The position numbers and the translations under genes are program-made. The notes beneath the pieces are model-generated. The model was not told the origin of the DNA. It did no database searches and worked only from the letters and a program-made list of their open reading frames with translations. From Membranipora membranacea (taxonomy: Eukaryota; Bryozoa; Gymnolaemata; Cheilostomatida; Membraniporidae), in the NCBI GenBank assembly GCA_914767715.1, contig OU612074.1, positions 7,519,501 through 7,583,500 of the forward strand: a DNA stretch of 64,000 bases, written 5' to 3'. Of the stretch, positions 1-10,794 are shown piece after piece (the stretch's first letter is position 1; each line of letters begins with the position of its first letter).

Positions 1-863
1 GCAAGTAGTTTACAAAAGGATCGGTCTTATGCTCGGATCACATTGTCCCAGGTGACACTAGGATGCCATCCAAGATGCTTATCCCAGTCACATTATAACA
101 TTCATCCCAGATAGCCATCCCAGTCAATGTGAACCAGAAAATGACACAATCCCAGACTGTCTGGGTCCGTCTGGGATAGCATCGGGGAAAGTTTGACCCT
201 CGTGTCATCTGGGACAATGTGAGCCAAGCATTAAACAAAGTAAAATGATGATTATGATTTCAAAAGACTTAAATATTGATGCTTCAAACTGTTGTAGAAG
301 ATTGGAATTCTTGTTCAATGGTGATGATTCAGCTTTTGTGTCCCCCTACATCCCACACTTCTTCTGATTATTGTGCAGTATTGTACAGTTTGTTTGTATT
401 TGCTTCATGACCTTCCTAACTAAAATGGTATTTTATTGCTGTCGACCCTTCGATGATGTAAAATTCGAACATATCAGACTATCATACAACAATTTCTTTT
501 AGGCTCTATTCAAGCAAAAAGTTTGTCATATGTGTTTTTGTCATGGACAATATGCAAGACCTCGAGGCAATGATCATTCCGCTGATCACTAGGCTATGTT
601 TTTCAACCACTAGTTATTGGCTAAGATCAAAGTGTCACTGTCAATGGGCGATTAGTGCCTGTTTCAGTTTTTGGCGGCTTGCTGCACACTTACGATTAGG
701 AGGTCCACCATGGCCTCACCTTTGGGATGCATTCTAGTTTTCTAGGATGTATCACACACTCAGTTCGAGGACTTCGGGCAACTTGCGTCCCTCTTTAGGG
801 GCAGCCACCCTCTGTATTGTCATAAACAGGAGTAGTTATTGTACAACTATACTTTTGTTACAG
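1..863. other. no gene recognised; upstream or intronic sequence of the calponin-family gene
   Basis: I found no convincing exon here. The first recognisable exon of the downstream calponin-family gene begins at 864 behind a good acceptor (pyrimidine-rich tract then ttacag), so this stretch is probably intron or upstream DNA. The N-terminal third of the CH domain must lie here unrecognised or before the window. Short open frames at 38-238 (minus) and 543-737 (plus) have no family resemblance. Confidence 0.5.
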
Positions 864-3800
864 GTTGGTGAACGCTATACAATCAGGGAGGATACCCCAG
901 AGGGCTATAGACGGAGCTAAGATGCCCTTCAAACAGATGGAGCTCATCACCCTCTTTATAAGTGAGTGGTAATTGCCAAAGTCGAGACTAGCAATACCTC
1001 TAGTCTGAGTCCCTAGACTCTTTACCAACTCCTGACGGGTCCCACACGACCCCCCCCCCCCTATGCCTGACAGACCAGGGTACCTCAGTTATACATCAGT
1101 CTCCATGTTCATCATTGTATGCCACTGGCTGGTGAGATTTAGCTCGAATCTTTGCTCGTGCATATATCCCAAGAATCATCTCGCTTATGCATCAAAGTCG
1201 ACCACATTTCAAAGTACTGCTCTGAGTTTTGCTCTACCAAGGATTCTAGAATAATCTATCTGTATGCCTATGATATAGTCAAGGATATTGAAATACTTGT
1301 GACATGTCACTGTCCCTGCTAAGCTTATGATCTGACGTGAAACACTCTATTGTTATCCTGATAAACTGAATCAAACAGTCAGAATTGATAGTAAATTGGA
1401 TTTTCATACAGATATGTCACTTTTTAAATAACAATAATAGCCAAAGTCTAAGGTTTAATACCACAACCATGTAATGAAGCCTACTAACTGTGGAATTTCA
1501 TGATGACTTGTTATATATTTTATACCAAAGATACTTGATACTACCATACCAGGCAAACGAGTATTTAGTATCTTTGACCAGGGTTCACTTAGCTAGAAAA
1601 CAGTGGCATCCTAAGGTTGTCTGCATTCTTTGAAATTTGTTTATCTTAATTAAATAAATATGACCTGCAATTATTTGAATTGAATGCCTGGCTGTGATCA
1701 GCTGTAGTCAAGATACTGATAGCAACTATTACTAAATACTCTGTCATTGCCAATAACGTAAGCCTATAACTTTCCCTCTGTGATAATGATTATGTATGGC
1801 TTTCACTCTGTTATTGATGACAGTATTTAGTGTCTTTACTATTTTGCGACAAACAGAGTTGATGCCCATGTTGTGATTGATGCCTTCAAATTTATTCCTG
1901 ATCAATCCCTTTGGGCATTAGCGATCTAAGCTAAGCCCTGTATAATAATGCTTGGATTACTCCCCATATTTTACTAGTCCTCTCTTGTGTTTTCTCTGGG
2001 TATCGTATGGTTGAGTCAATACTATGAGCTGCTAAAATGATGGCAGGTTTCTTCCACATGAATACAAACATAGCATGGATGATGAATAACTGTAGAGCTG
2101 CAGTTTTGCAGGGCATTGCTAGTCGATGTGTCGGCTCTGAGTTGGTTAGGTGTTTGGTAGAAAGAGAGCCAATGCCAGGGCATTGAAAGGACCCACTGAA
2201 ATCTATAGTGAAAGTGAACTGAGTTACTTTCAATTTCACTATTTATCCGTATTGCAGGAAGCCTGTCATCGACTCTCTCCCTACCAGCCAATCAGAGCCA
2301 ACACATTGACTACAGTTGAAATAAAATTGTTGTAAGGTTCTAAGTTGCAAGGTATAGTCACACACCACATTCCAAAGAATCGGCGGCAAAATAGTAGGTG
2401 CCTTAGGGGCTAGGCCACAATGTCTGTGCCATTTTGTAAGCAGTTTGGAGCACAACTGGGGTCCAACAAGTCCCAGTAGTCATTGGATTTGAACCCACGT
2501 CCTTCAACATTTGCATGCTGAAGGAAGGGCGCTCAAACCAACTGACCACCTCCTGCTCCTGATGAATAATGACATAAGGTTATTAGCAGAGTATGCTGTT
2601 GATGCTGCCTCAGTTCGTGCTGCCATTTTATATAAAGTCATGAGTTCTCTCTGTTTCAGATGCGTGTAAGGATATGAAAGTACCAGATCAAGAATGCTTC
2701 GCCACCGTCGATCTCTACGAGGAACAGAATATTAATCAAGTGGTTATCTGTATATCATCTCTTATGAGAAAAGTAAGTTAACAATAGACATGATACACTA
2801 TAGGTCGAAAAGTTTGTTGGGGTGACTTAATATTAGCTAGCTGAGGTGGGAGTGCTTATAATGTAAAGTGGTTATCATTGTATCAGCCATAGACATAGTG
2901 TTTTGTCTGTGATATCAGCCCTAATGGGAAAAGTGAGTTTGCAATAATATATAATACATCTAGAGGAGAAAATGTTTATCATGGAGGAGGTGACTTAATA
3001 TTAGCTAGCGGTAAATTTTGGCTAGACGTGGTTGGAGTCTGTATATAGTCAAGAGGTTGAAGTTCGGGTTTAGGCATTTCAATCATTTGCTAAGTTTTCC
3101 TCTTACGAATATTTTTCCTCTCTAGGGTAGGGAGGCAGCCCTAGTTGTAGGTAATTGCATCATTTATACCTACACTGGCATGATTCGAATAGGGCTTACA
3201 GTTGGCTCATCTGACATTCACCCCTCTTAGCTTTTGAAACAAACAAACTTAAAGCAGGACTATATTAGATACCGTCATTGAACAGGTGTTCTTCCTTGCA
3301 AGCAATGTTTCAAGGTAGGCCTGCTAGCGGCTGAATTGGCTCTCTGTCTGAATTAAAAGTTTTGCCACAAGAATATGATGAAAAATTCCCTGTTTTTATT
3401 CCACATTTCTCAACACATAGGATATCATGTAAATCTGAGCTCAGTCTTTTATATCATTGTGAAAATACGGAAGATTATCCCTATTATCTGTTATTATAAA
3501 ACTGAATGAAAGCAATTATGTTAGGATGTCTCAACACACAAAAAACCTGAGTTATATGCATATTCAACTCAGTGATAGCCATAAATCTTCAACACTGCTA
3601 ACTTTGAGTGTCTAAGCGTGGCTTACGAAAAATTCCCTGAAATGATTTTGGAGATCTCAGCTGTTTATTGAAATGGGACACCATTAATATGGACAGCTGT
3701 CGGTTTTGACGGGCTGTGGATCAAGATTGAGACAACTGTTCATGACCTTACTAGTTTTAGATGCGGCCTGTACAGTAAAAAAGGAAAATAAGTGGCATAT

Positions 3801-5108
3801 CCAAATTGACGCATTGTATTTTAGTAACCCTATAATCCCTAAAATCTTTTTGCAAAATGCAAAAACTATAAGGAAGGAAACGTTACGCCATCAAGACTTC
3901 CTGGAGCAGCTGCTCCCCTGTCTTCTCATAACACAGTTATAGAATAATAGGCTACCCTGCCTCACAGCATGAATTAGTAATTCAAGGATCAAAACAGTTC
4001 AACAACTCACCATGTCACATGTAAGATAGTAGTTAACGGGCTTAAGCAGTGTCAGGATAGCTGGGAGTAGCGTTTCATTATCAACCACTTTCCCGAAGTG
4101 GGTGACCAAAGTGGTTGATAATGAAATGCAACTACCAGCTGTCCTGCCACTGTTTAAGCGCTTAAACTAGTAAGATAGCATTTAGTTTGAGCACTCAGGC
4201 GGTCTTTTCGTTACAAGCCGCGAACTTTGCTTTAAGGCTATCCCTTGCTGAGATCGGCGGGACCTGATAGATCTCTCGCTCCCACATCGCCCAATGCTTG
4301 ACATAACTATACATCTGCTAAGCCAAAGAGCATGGATGTGAAGCGAAGTCATTGCAGTGACTTGGCTCTCAAAACCTTACTCATTCAGATTAAAAGACCT
4401 GTTCGGATGAGATCAATCAGGTGTTTGATTGATTCTGTCCAAATTTGGACCATATCGTCAGCCATTTATTCAGGCCCGTAGTTCTAGGGGAGGCAGGGAG
4501 ACATTGCCTCCCCTAGAAAACTAAATAGAGTTGCCTAAAAACACAATAGTTGGATAATCAATGTCAGAATCAGCTCTCTGGGATTTGCATTTGGTAATTA
4601 AATGCCTTAAATTGCTTCGGGAGGAACTAACAGCACCCCTCCTGGTGATGCATTGGACTCGCCTCGAACTTTCGCCTCCCCTACCATTTTTTCTTAACTA
4701 CGGCACTGTTAATTGATGTATACTAGCTAGGACAAAATTCAACAAAGAAGGTTTGCTGATTGTAAAAATGGTAGCCCTATATAACTCACATATCCGATTG
4801 CCTGAATTCCAGTTGCCCCCTTCCACAGGTCACGCCGCAGTTGCCTGGGAGGGGGAGTAACTCCGAATGCTGGCAAATAGAACAAACTTGGTCTAACCAA
4901 GCCCTTACTGTCACTGAAGGTAACATGTTACTATCTTGTGTGCTTGTAGTTCGGACTAGGGCCAAAGGAGGCCACAGAGAACAAGAGAACCTTCTCGGAG
5001 GAGCAAATGAACGCTGGGCAGAGTATTATCGGCTTACAAATGGGAACTAATCGAGGGGCCAGTCAGGCTGGTATGAGCTTCGGGAAATCCAGACACATAG
5101 TAGACTGA
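864..5108 (+). CDS. calponin/transgelin-family actin-associated protein (5' partial, multi-exon)
   Basis: Three exons are clear: 864-961, 2660-2772 and 4950-5108 (stop TGA). Exon 1 encodes the middle of a calponin-homology domain (LVNAIQSGRI ... MELITLFI). Exon 2 encodes its end, with the hallmark ECFATVDLYEEQNINQV. The last exon carries a single calponin repeat (GQSIIGLQMGTNRGASQAGM) and a short tail. One CH domain plus one calponin repeat is the transgelin/muscle-protein-20 architecture; such proteins bind and bundle F-actin in the cytoplasm. Intron phases agree (exon 1 ends phase 1, exon 2 ends phase 0, and exon 2 joins the last exon in frame). The linker of about 10 residues usual in the family is missing from this join. 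A possible 28-bp microexon at 4829-4856 (VTPQLPG...) could supply it but is one base out of phase, perhaps a G-run indel. The N-terminal CH exon is not seen. Confidence 0.88.
4021..4178. mobile_element. 140-bp MITE with 9-bp target duplication
   Basis: An imperfect palindrome fills 4030-4169: its ends TAGTTAACGGGCTTAAGCAG and (reverse complement) TAGTTTAAGCGCTTAAACAG pair, and the arms continue through ATTATCAACCACTTT. It is flanked by identical 9-bp direct repeats GTAAGATAG at 4021-4029 and 4170-4178. A 9-bp duplication with long terminal inverted repeats suits a Mutator-like non-autonomous element. It lies inside the last intron of the calponin-family gene. Confidence 0.8.
4471..4708. mobile_element. 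small DNA transposon, CAGGCCCGTAGTT family
   Basis: The element starts CAGGCCCGTAGTTCTAGGGG and ends AACTACGGCACTG, whose complement CAGTGCCGTAGTT gives a 13-bp terminal inverted repeat with two mismatches. Related copies occur at 7371-7640, 20196-20425, 28053-28285 and 38943-39175, and a decayed one may lie near 53570-53790. There is no transposase. I could not identify a clean target duplication, so the superfamily is open; the CAG(T/G) end is reminiscent of hAT. Confidence 0.6.
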
Positions 5109-7370
5109 AACGATTCAGTAAAGACTCCACACTACACATTACATATTATATTGTGTAACTAATTAAGAAATAAGGTCTGCATAACTTTGGATGTTCAAAA
5201 GTATATTCGATGCCATCTTGATTCTTGAATCAAACTACCAAAGTAGTTGATTCTGCATATTGTATCACAGCACCAAAATGGACCATATATAACTGATAGA
5301 ATTTCATCTCTACTGCGATTGTTAGGACTTACATAGGAGGATAAATTTATTCTCTATATTCAAGTTATATATGAAATATGGGCGCGCAACTTTTTAAATG
5401 GCTGTGTTTACCCCTATATGTTATCTGATTCCATAATATTGTTTTACATTTTATTTTTTGCTCCAAACACAATCAAACAGGCTTGGTAGTATCGTTCCAT
5501 TCAACGCATTTCAGCTTTACTTCAGAGGAGACTAACACTTTTCTTGTTTTTCTAGTTTTTTGTTTGTCTCATTATAGGAAATTTATTGATACAAGGCAAT
5601 CGCTCTTATAGCAAGTTGGTCCTAACCTTACTATCCATAAATGCCATGGCTTGATTTTTGCAGTTAGTAGTATTGTTCCTTTTTTATTCTATAAAGCCAT
5701 AGCCTCCTACAATTTCACTGATAATAGATCATAGTTAAGACAGGGAGGGTGGGATATACCCCCACCCTCCCTGGTTAAGATGACCCATATTGGATTACAT
5801 TATCTCATATCTCACCAGGACTAAAACCATACTAACTCAGCGAGTAGCATTATTAATGATTTTGTGTCTTTCTCTTGGCATTTTGTGTAATTTTACGATT
5901 TCAATTGGAAGTCGTCTCCTCGTATCAATATTGTACCTTGATGTATGGCCCTTCTGTGAAACTAACATCGACCATCATCATTTATAAATGGTGAGTTTAT
6001 GCTGCCGCACAAATGGACATATGATCTTTTTTTATTTGCCATGTGATATTTTTTCTCTAAAATAAATGATTTTTAACATAAATAAACTTGAAAATCATTT
6101 TCATTATAATTTTGGTAATATTCCTCTTAGAGTACTGCCTGCTTGGTGACCTTTAAGTGACACACTGTACTAACATTGATGCTTATAGTGCTACACATAT
6201 GGATTGTGTACATGGAAATTCATAAAGTTTGTAGAATAGCTCAAGATTAATTTCCTAAGCTATCTTTATCGCTACCATCGTCTAACACACTGACAATATG
6301 CACTGGGGGCTCGATGAGATTGATTGAGATGCTCATCAATGGGGCCGGCCATGAGGAGGTTCTACTAGAGAAGGCCTCGAAACAGCGCTTGACTCCTGAA
6401 CACCTGTGTGTTGTGCAGTGGTATGCGCACCACTGTATGTTGTATCTAAAAGGGCCTTGGAGCTGACCATGATGCATTCTAAACCGCTTTGGCTTTCATT
6501 CATTCGCGATCTTTTGTTCCATCTGCAGGTGTTAGTCAAATAATGTGGGATTATAATAACTGATCCATTGTTTTGCGATCACCATCCATCATATCAGCTT
6601 GATCCATATCTAACTCTTGGCAATTGATGCTGAGAAGTTATCTTCTTCCACAGCCTCATGGGACAACTCCTACAATTATTCAATACAAAGGAACGAGTCT
6701 CTAATATCTTAGTGGTTCATACCATCAAATGATAGTTGTTCATAATATCTTGATTCAAAAAGACCTCTGTGGCATTATTTTGAGGTATGACTATGAAAAC
6801 ACCACTTAATCCAAGCATTCATTTCAATTTTTCTAAAGATATTTACTTGACACATTGGCATACTTGACAGCAATGCATGCCTTGATAACTGTTTGAATAT
6901 ATGTGCATGAGTCGCAGAATCTTTTCATTGATAGAACTGTGTCCTACTCCTATGTTCAGAAGGCAGTTGTGATAAATGGAAAATAAAATTTGCCTTTTCT
7001 CTACGATCATTAAGGTGTTCCCAAACTTTGCCTGGGTCGCGGGTAATGGCATTTCATCATCAGCCACAGCGCCACCAACAGTTTAAGAGGTTAGAATAGA
7101 ACTCTTATGTTATGATGGAAGAGATATTTGTAATACAGTTGAGACTGGTGATGTCTATTGTCTCTCCCCACAAAACAGGTGTGCTCTGACCTGCCTGCAA
7201 ACTGAGAGCAACTTGGTGCCAAGTATGGTGGCCGCACCCTAAAGGCACCTTTATTGCTCAGTCTTCGGACAGAGACTGACTTGCGATTTAACCCACATTT
7301 TGAGTGCACTGTAGCTCTATATTTTAGTATCACCTAGTATCTACTTCTAATAGAAGAATGTGTATAATGG

Positions 7371-7640
7371 CAGGCCCGAAGTTCTAGGGGCATCAAAGAT
7401 GACATCGCATCCAGTGAGCTAAATAATATGGCCTAAAAACACTAGGATGAAAAATGATCACGAATTAGTTTAAGAAAAAGCTCCATCGAGATCTCTATTG
7501 GCTAGTTCTATACATTGAGGAAAGCGCTTTTAAGGCTGCATCTTTGCCAAGACCACACACCAGTACCTCCCCTCTTGGTGTTGCTTTGCACCATCCAGGA
7601 TTATTGCCTCTCCCAACCATTTTTCCTAAACACTATATCG
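7371..7640. mobile_element. diverged copy of the CAGGCCCGTAGTT element
   Basis: It begins CAGGCCCGAAGTTCTAGGGG and ends with the family pattern CCATTTTTCCTAAAC; the interior is aligned but decayed relative to 4471-4708. Confidence 0.5.
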
Positions 7641-8961
7641 TGAAGATACAGTGTTGTGCATCGCATACTACTGCACAACACACAGGTATTCAGCTAGAAA
7701 CCATGACTCAAGCACTGTTTAGAGGCCATATCTAGTACAACCTCCTCATAGCCGACTCCAGTAGCATGAAGCCACCCCTGTGTGTTAATGATCATCTCAA
7801 TGCATCACTTCCAGCCCTAAATGCATATTGTCAGTTTCAGTATTTTGACATAATCGGTGTGTTTGGGGAACCAGGGAGGCTGCCAACTGTTTGATGTTTC
7901 ACTGCAACAATGATCGCCCCAATAATCAAAACAAGACTCTTTGAGCTGATATTTATCTGACCTTACTCTGACCTGTCACTGAACTTATAACATATTTGGG
8001 TCCTTGTGCTGGTATATACCTGCGTGACTGATATGACCAATAAATGATTATTTGGAAGATATCTACACTCGATTAACCAATGAATGATAAGCAGGGATAG
8101 GAGTTGGCCAATCGGGAATCGTTAAACCTATTTCAACGCTGAATAAAGTCTGATTAGCACTTTCTCTTCTCTAGTTGTACTCTAGTTAGGTTAGCCTCGA
8201 ACTCCTTGGTTTAACCTAGTTAGTTTTTCTTTACACATTATATCAGTTTGCAGCAATTGGACAATTTTTGGTAAACTGTTTACAACAATTGGTCCAACTG
8301 TTCCGCAGAGGCGCCCCAAAGACTTATAAAAAGGGGAAAGTTTTCTAGTTAAAAAAATATAAAGGTTCCATTTTTATTTGTTTTAAATTTTTGCTTGTTG
8401 CCCAGTAGAATGAATGGCCATAAAGTTGTATTTGAACTCTATCACAATTGGTAAACACGGGATATGAGTCAACTTGTCTACTTTGTATTTTACTTACTAA
8501 TGGCTAAAGAGGACCCAACAAATTTTTGAGCTACGTCACCTACTACTGGATCTAAATTTATCATAACCGAATTTCAATAAAATATAGGAATTGAAAACAT
8601 ATCAGAACAGTTAGCCATAGCCATAGCCATATAGCCACTACTGTTGAACGAATAGAACACACAAAAATAGTGCGACCTTTTCCATAGGTCACTCAATTTG
8701 ATGGTTAGATTTTTCTCAAAATAAATGTGTTTTTTTGGAATGCCATCATAGTTATCGGGCTACAAGTTGACACATTCCATATCGATATTGTAAAACATAA
8801 CCATCTACCAGTAATGTTGTTGTTCATGCTTATAGCTGACCTGAGTTAAAAGTTTGATATGGGCATTGCTCAGATCTTAGTATGAACTATTAAAACCTTC
8901 CTCACTGAGAGATTTCAATATGTGAAATATAGAGGCAATCTTCAATCGACTTACTTGCGTT

Positions 8962-9053
8962 CCCTCTGTGGTGGCGGAAGGATATTGCAAATGTTTGGTA
9001 TCGCGCGCCTCGATACCAAACAATTGCAATATCTTTCCGTCACCACAGAGGGT
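8962..9053. repeat. near-perfect hairpin, arms about 42 bp
   Basis: The left arm CCCTCTGTGGTGGCGGAAGG... and the right arm ...CACCACAGAGGGT are inverted copies around a short GC-rich spacer (CGCGCGCCT). A related single arm occurs near 13470-13500 (CCCTCTGGCAGCGGAGGGAT). It is probably a MITE or foldback element. Confidence 0.65.
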
Positions 9054-9842
9054 ACAAACTCGTTCTAAAAATTACCCTTGTCTCCGAATTGTGGAATATA
9101 TACATCAACAAATTACCTCCAAACATCGATTATGTCTAATATGTCTACGACTCTAGTTTACCATCCCATATAATATAATACATATTATGATGCGCCAATC
9201 TCTAAATCAAACAGTCAAGTAGCAACGGTGTCTCTGTATAGCATACAGTTTAAGGAGGCAGCTGATTGTGTCACTTCCTGGTATAAACAGAACTGTTGTA
9301 TTACAACGCTACAAAGCCCGACACCTCACTTTGTACCATGTAAGAGCAGCTTGAGGTTTACCCAATACCCATGAACCCATCAGAGGTGGCAGACAATTGT
9401 TAAAAAAATCTTTGTATCACACAACATGTTGACACCATCTTTGAAAAAATGCCGACCTGCATTCCGTGCTATCCGCAACATTTGGAAAGCGAATGCGAAC
9501 CACATGTTTTACAATTCACGCACTATACCACTCAAATAATAATCCACAAAACTGAAATTTTTGTGTTTATGATAAACACATGTGTATACAAAAACCCATA
9601 ACCAGTGCCTCATATCACTTTTTCAAATAGTGTTTTTGAAAATAATAGAAAAAACGGCTGAATCACAGTCCGGTGTCCTACCACGTTTGTGTAGTAAAAC
9701 CAGATGAGGGTGTGCTATTTATATTTTTTTGTCTGATTTATGCCATGAAAGCTTTAATTTTATTAAAAATTAAAAAACAGCCTTCTTTACCCATATATCT
9801 CCATCATACATCAATGGAAATCAGTAAGCTTCAGTGGCTTGA

Positions 9843-9998
9843 GTGACCGAGTGGCTAGTGTGCTCGATCATAGTGCAGGTGGCCAAGGTTCAATTCCCGG
9901 TTCAATTCCCGGTTCAATTCCCGGTTCAATTCCCGGTTCAATTCCCGGTTCAATTCCCTATTCAATTCCCGGTTCAATTCCCGGTTCAATTCCCGGTT
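9843..9998 (+). repeat. tRNA-like A box followed by a 12-bp B-box minisatellite
   Basis: TGACCGAGTGGC at 9843 resembles a tRNA/SINE A box, and GGTTCAATTCCC at 9888 resembles a B box (T-arm) at normal spacing. The 12-bp B-box motif is then repeated head to tail about nine times (one unit has TATTCAATTCCC), ending near 9998. This looks like the head of a tRNA-derived SINE whose B box was amplified. It is not a functional tRNA: no acceptor stem or anticodon arm can be drawn. Confidence 0.7.
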
Positions 9999-10034
9999 GA
10001 GACCAAAAAAGAGCAATGGGGTGAATGTGGATAA

Positions 10035-10670
10035 TAATATATTTTTACATACACCACAATTATAACATGCTTGGTGGTTAATACCATACCATACCATTTA
10101 TAATATCTTTCACTACTTGGTGGTTTATACCACAATTATAACAAGTTTGTTGCGCGGGAGGCCCAAGTTCAAGTCCCGGTGAAAACAGATTTTTTTACAT
10201 AATATCATCTTTTCACTACTTGGTGGTTTATACCACAATTATAACATGTTTGTTGCGCGCGAGGCCGAGTTCAAATCCCCATGAAAACAGATTTTTTTTA
10301 CATATCATCTCTTTCACTACTTGGTGGTTAATACCACAATAATAACATGTTCGGGCGCAGGAGGCCCAAGCTCAAATCCCGGTGAAAACAAATTTTTTTT
10401 ACATATTATCATCTCTTTCACTACTTGTTGGTTTATACCACAGTTATAACCTGTTTGTTGCGCGAGAAGCCCGAGTCCAAAGTCCTGTGAAGACAGTTTT
10501 TTTACATATCATCCCTTTCACTATACAGGGTGGTTTATAACACAATTATAACATGTTTGTTGCGCGGGAGGCCCGAGTTCAAGTCCCGGTGAAAACTGAT
10601 TTCTTTTTTACATTTCATCTCTTTCACTACTTGGGGGTTTGTACCACAATTATAACATGTCTGTTGCCCT
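10035..10670. repeat. ~105-bp tandem satellite, about 5.5 copies, each with a B-box-like core
   Basis: Successive units start near 10111, 10217, 10315, 10420 and 10527, with a partial one near 10625. Each reads CACTACTTGGTGGTTTATAC, then an ACAATTATAACATG block, then TTGCGCGGGAGGCCCGAGTT, then CAAGTCCCGGTGAAAAC and a T-run. The core GAGTTCAAGTCCCGGTG matches the T-arm/B box of tRNA genes, so each unit carries a potential TFIIIC site followed by a T-run that could end Pol III transcription. Confidence 0.75.
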
Positions 10671-10794
10671 ATATTCTATGGCTGTACTCACTGAAAATAA
10701 TTGAGGGGGGAGTTCTGCCACCTAATAGGTCAACGATACTCTGGTTGTCTTCCTCATAGGTTGCATGGAAAGGACAGCCATTTTAGTTTGCACT

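Larger units (their letters stand above)
5109..9842. other. gene-free region with decayed repeats
   Basis: No exon with a recognisable product was found. Visible structure: a short perfect hairpin of the type GGGAGGGTGGG/CCCACCCTCCC near 5741-5773; an inverted repeat pair 6373-6452 and 7642-7730 sharing CACCTGTGTGTTGTGCAGT; a copy of the CAGGCCCGTAGTT element at 7371-7640; and a hairpin at 8962-9053. Open frames at 5790-5987, 6247-6477 and 7091-7333 look like chance. Confidence 0.5.

Noticed and set aside
9843-9905. Functional tRNA gene
   Set aside because: A and B boxes are present but no acceptor stem or anticodon arm can be folded.
9888-9998. CRISPR-like array
   Set aside because: The 12-bp units are contiguous with no spacers, and the genome is eukaryotic.
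9843-10097. Frames encoding QFPV or NREL repeats
   Set aside because: They are translations of the 12-bp B-box minisatellite in both directions; there is no other coding evidence.
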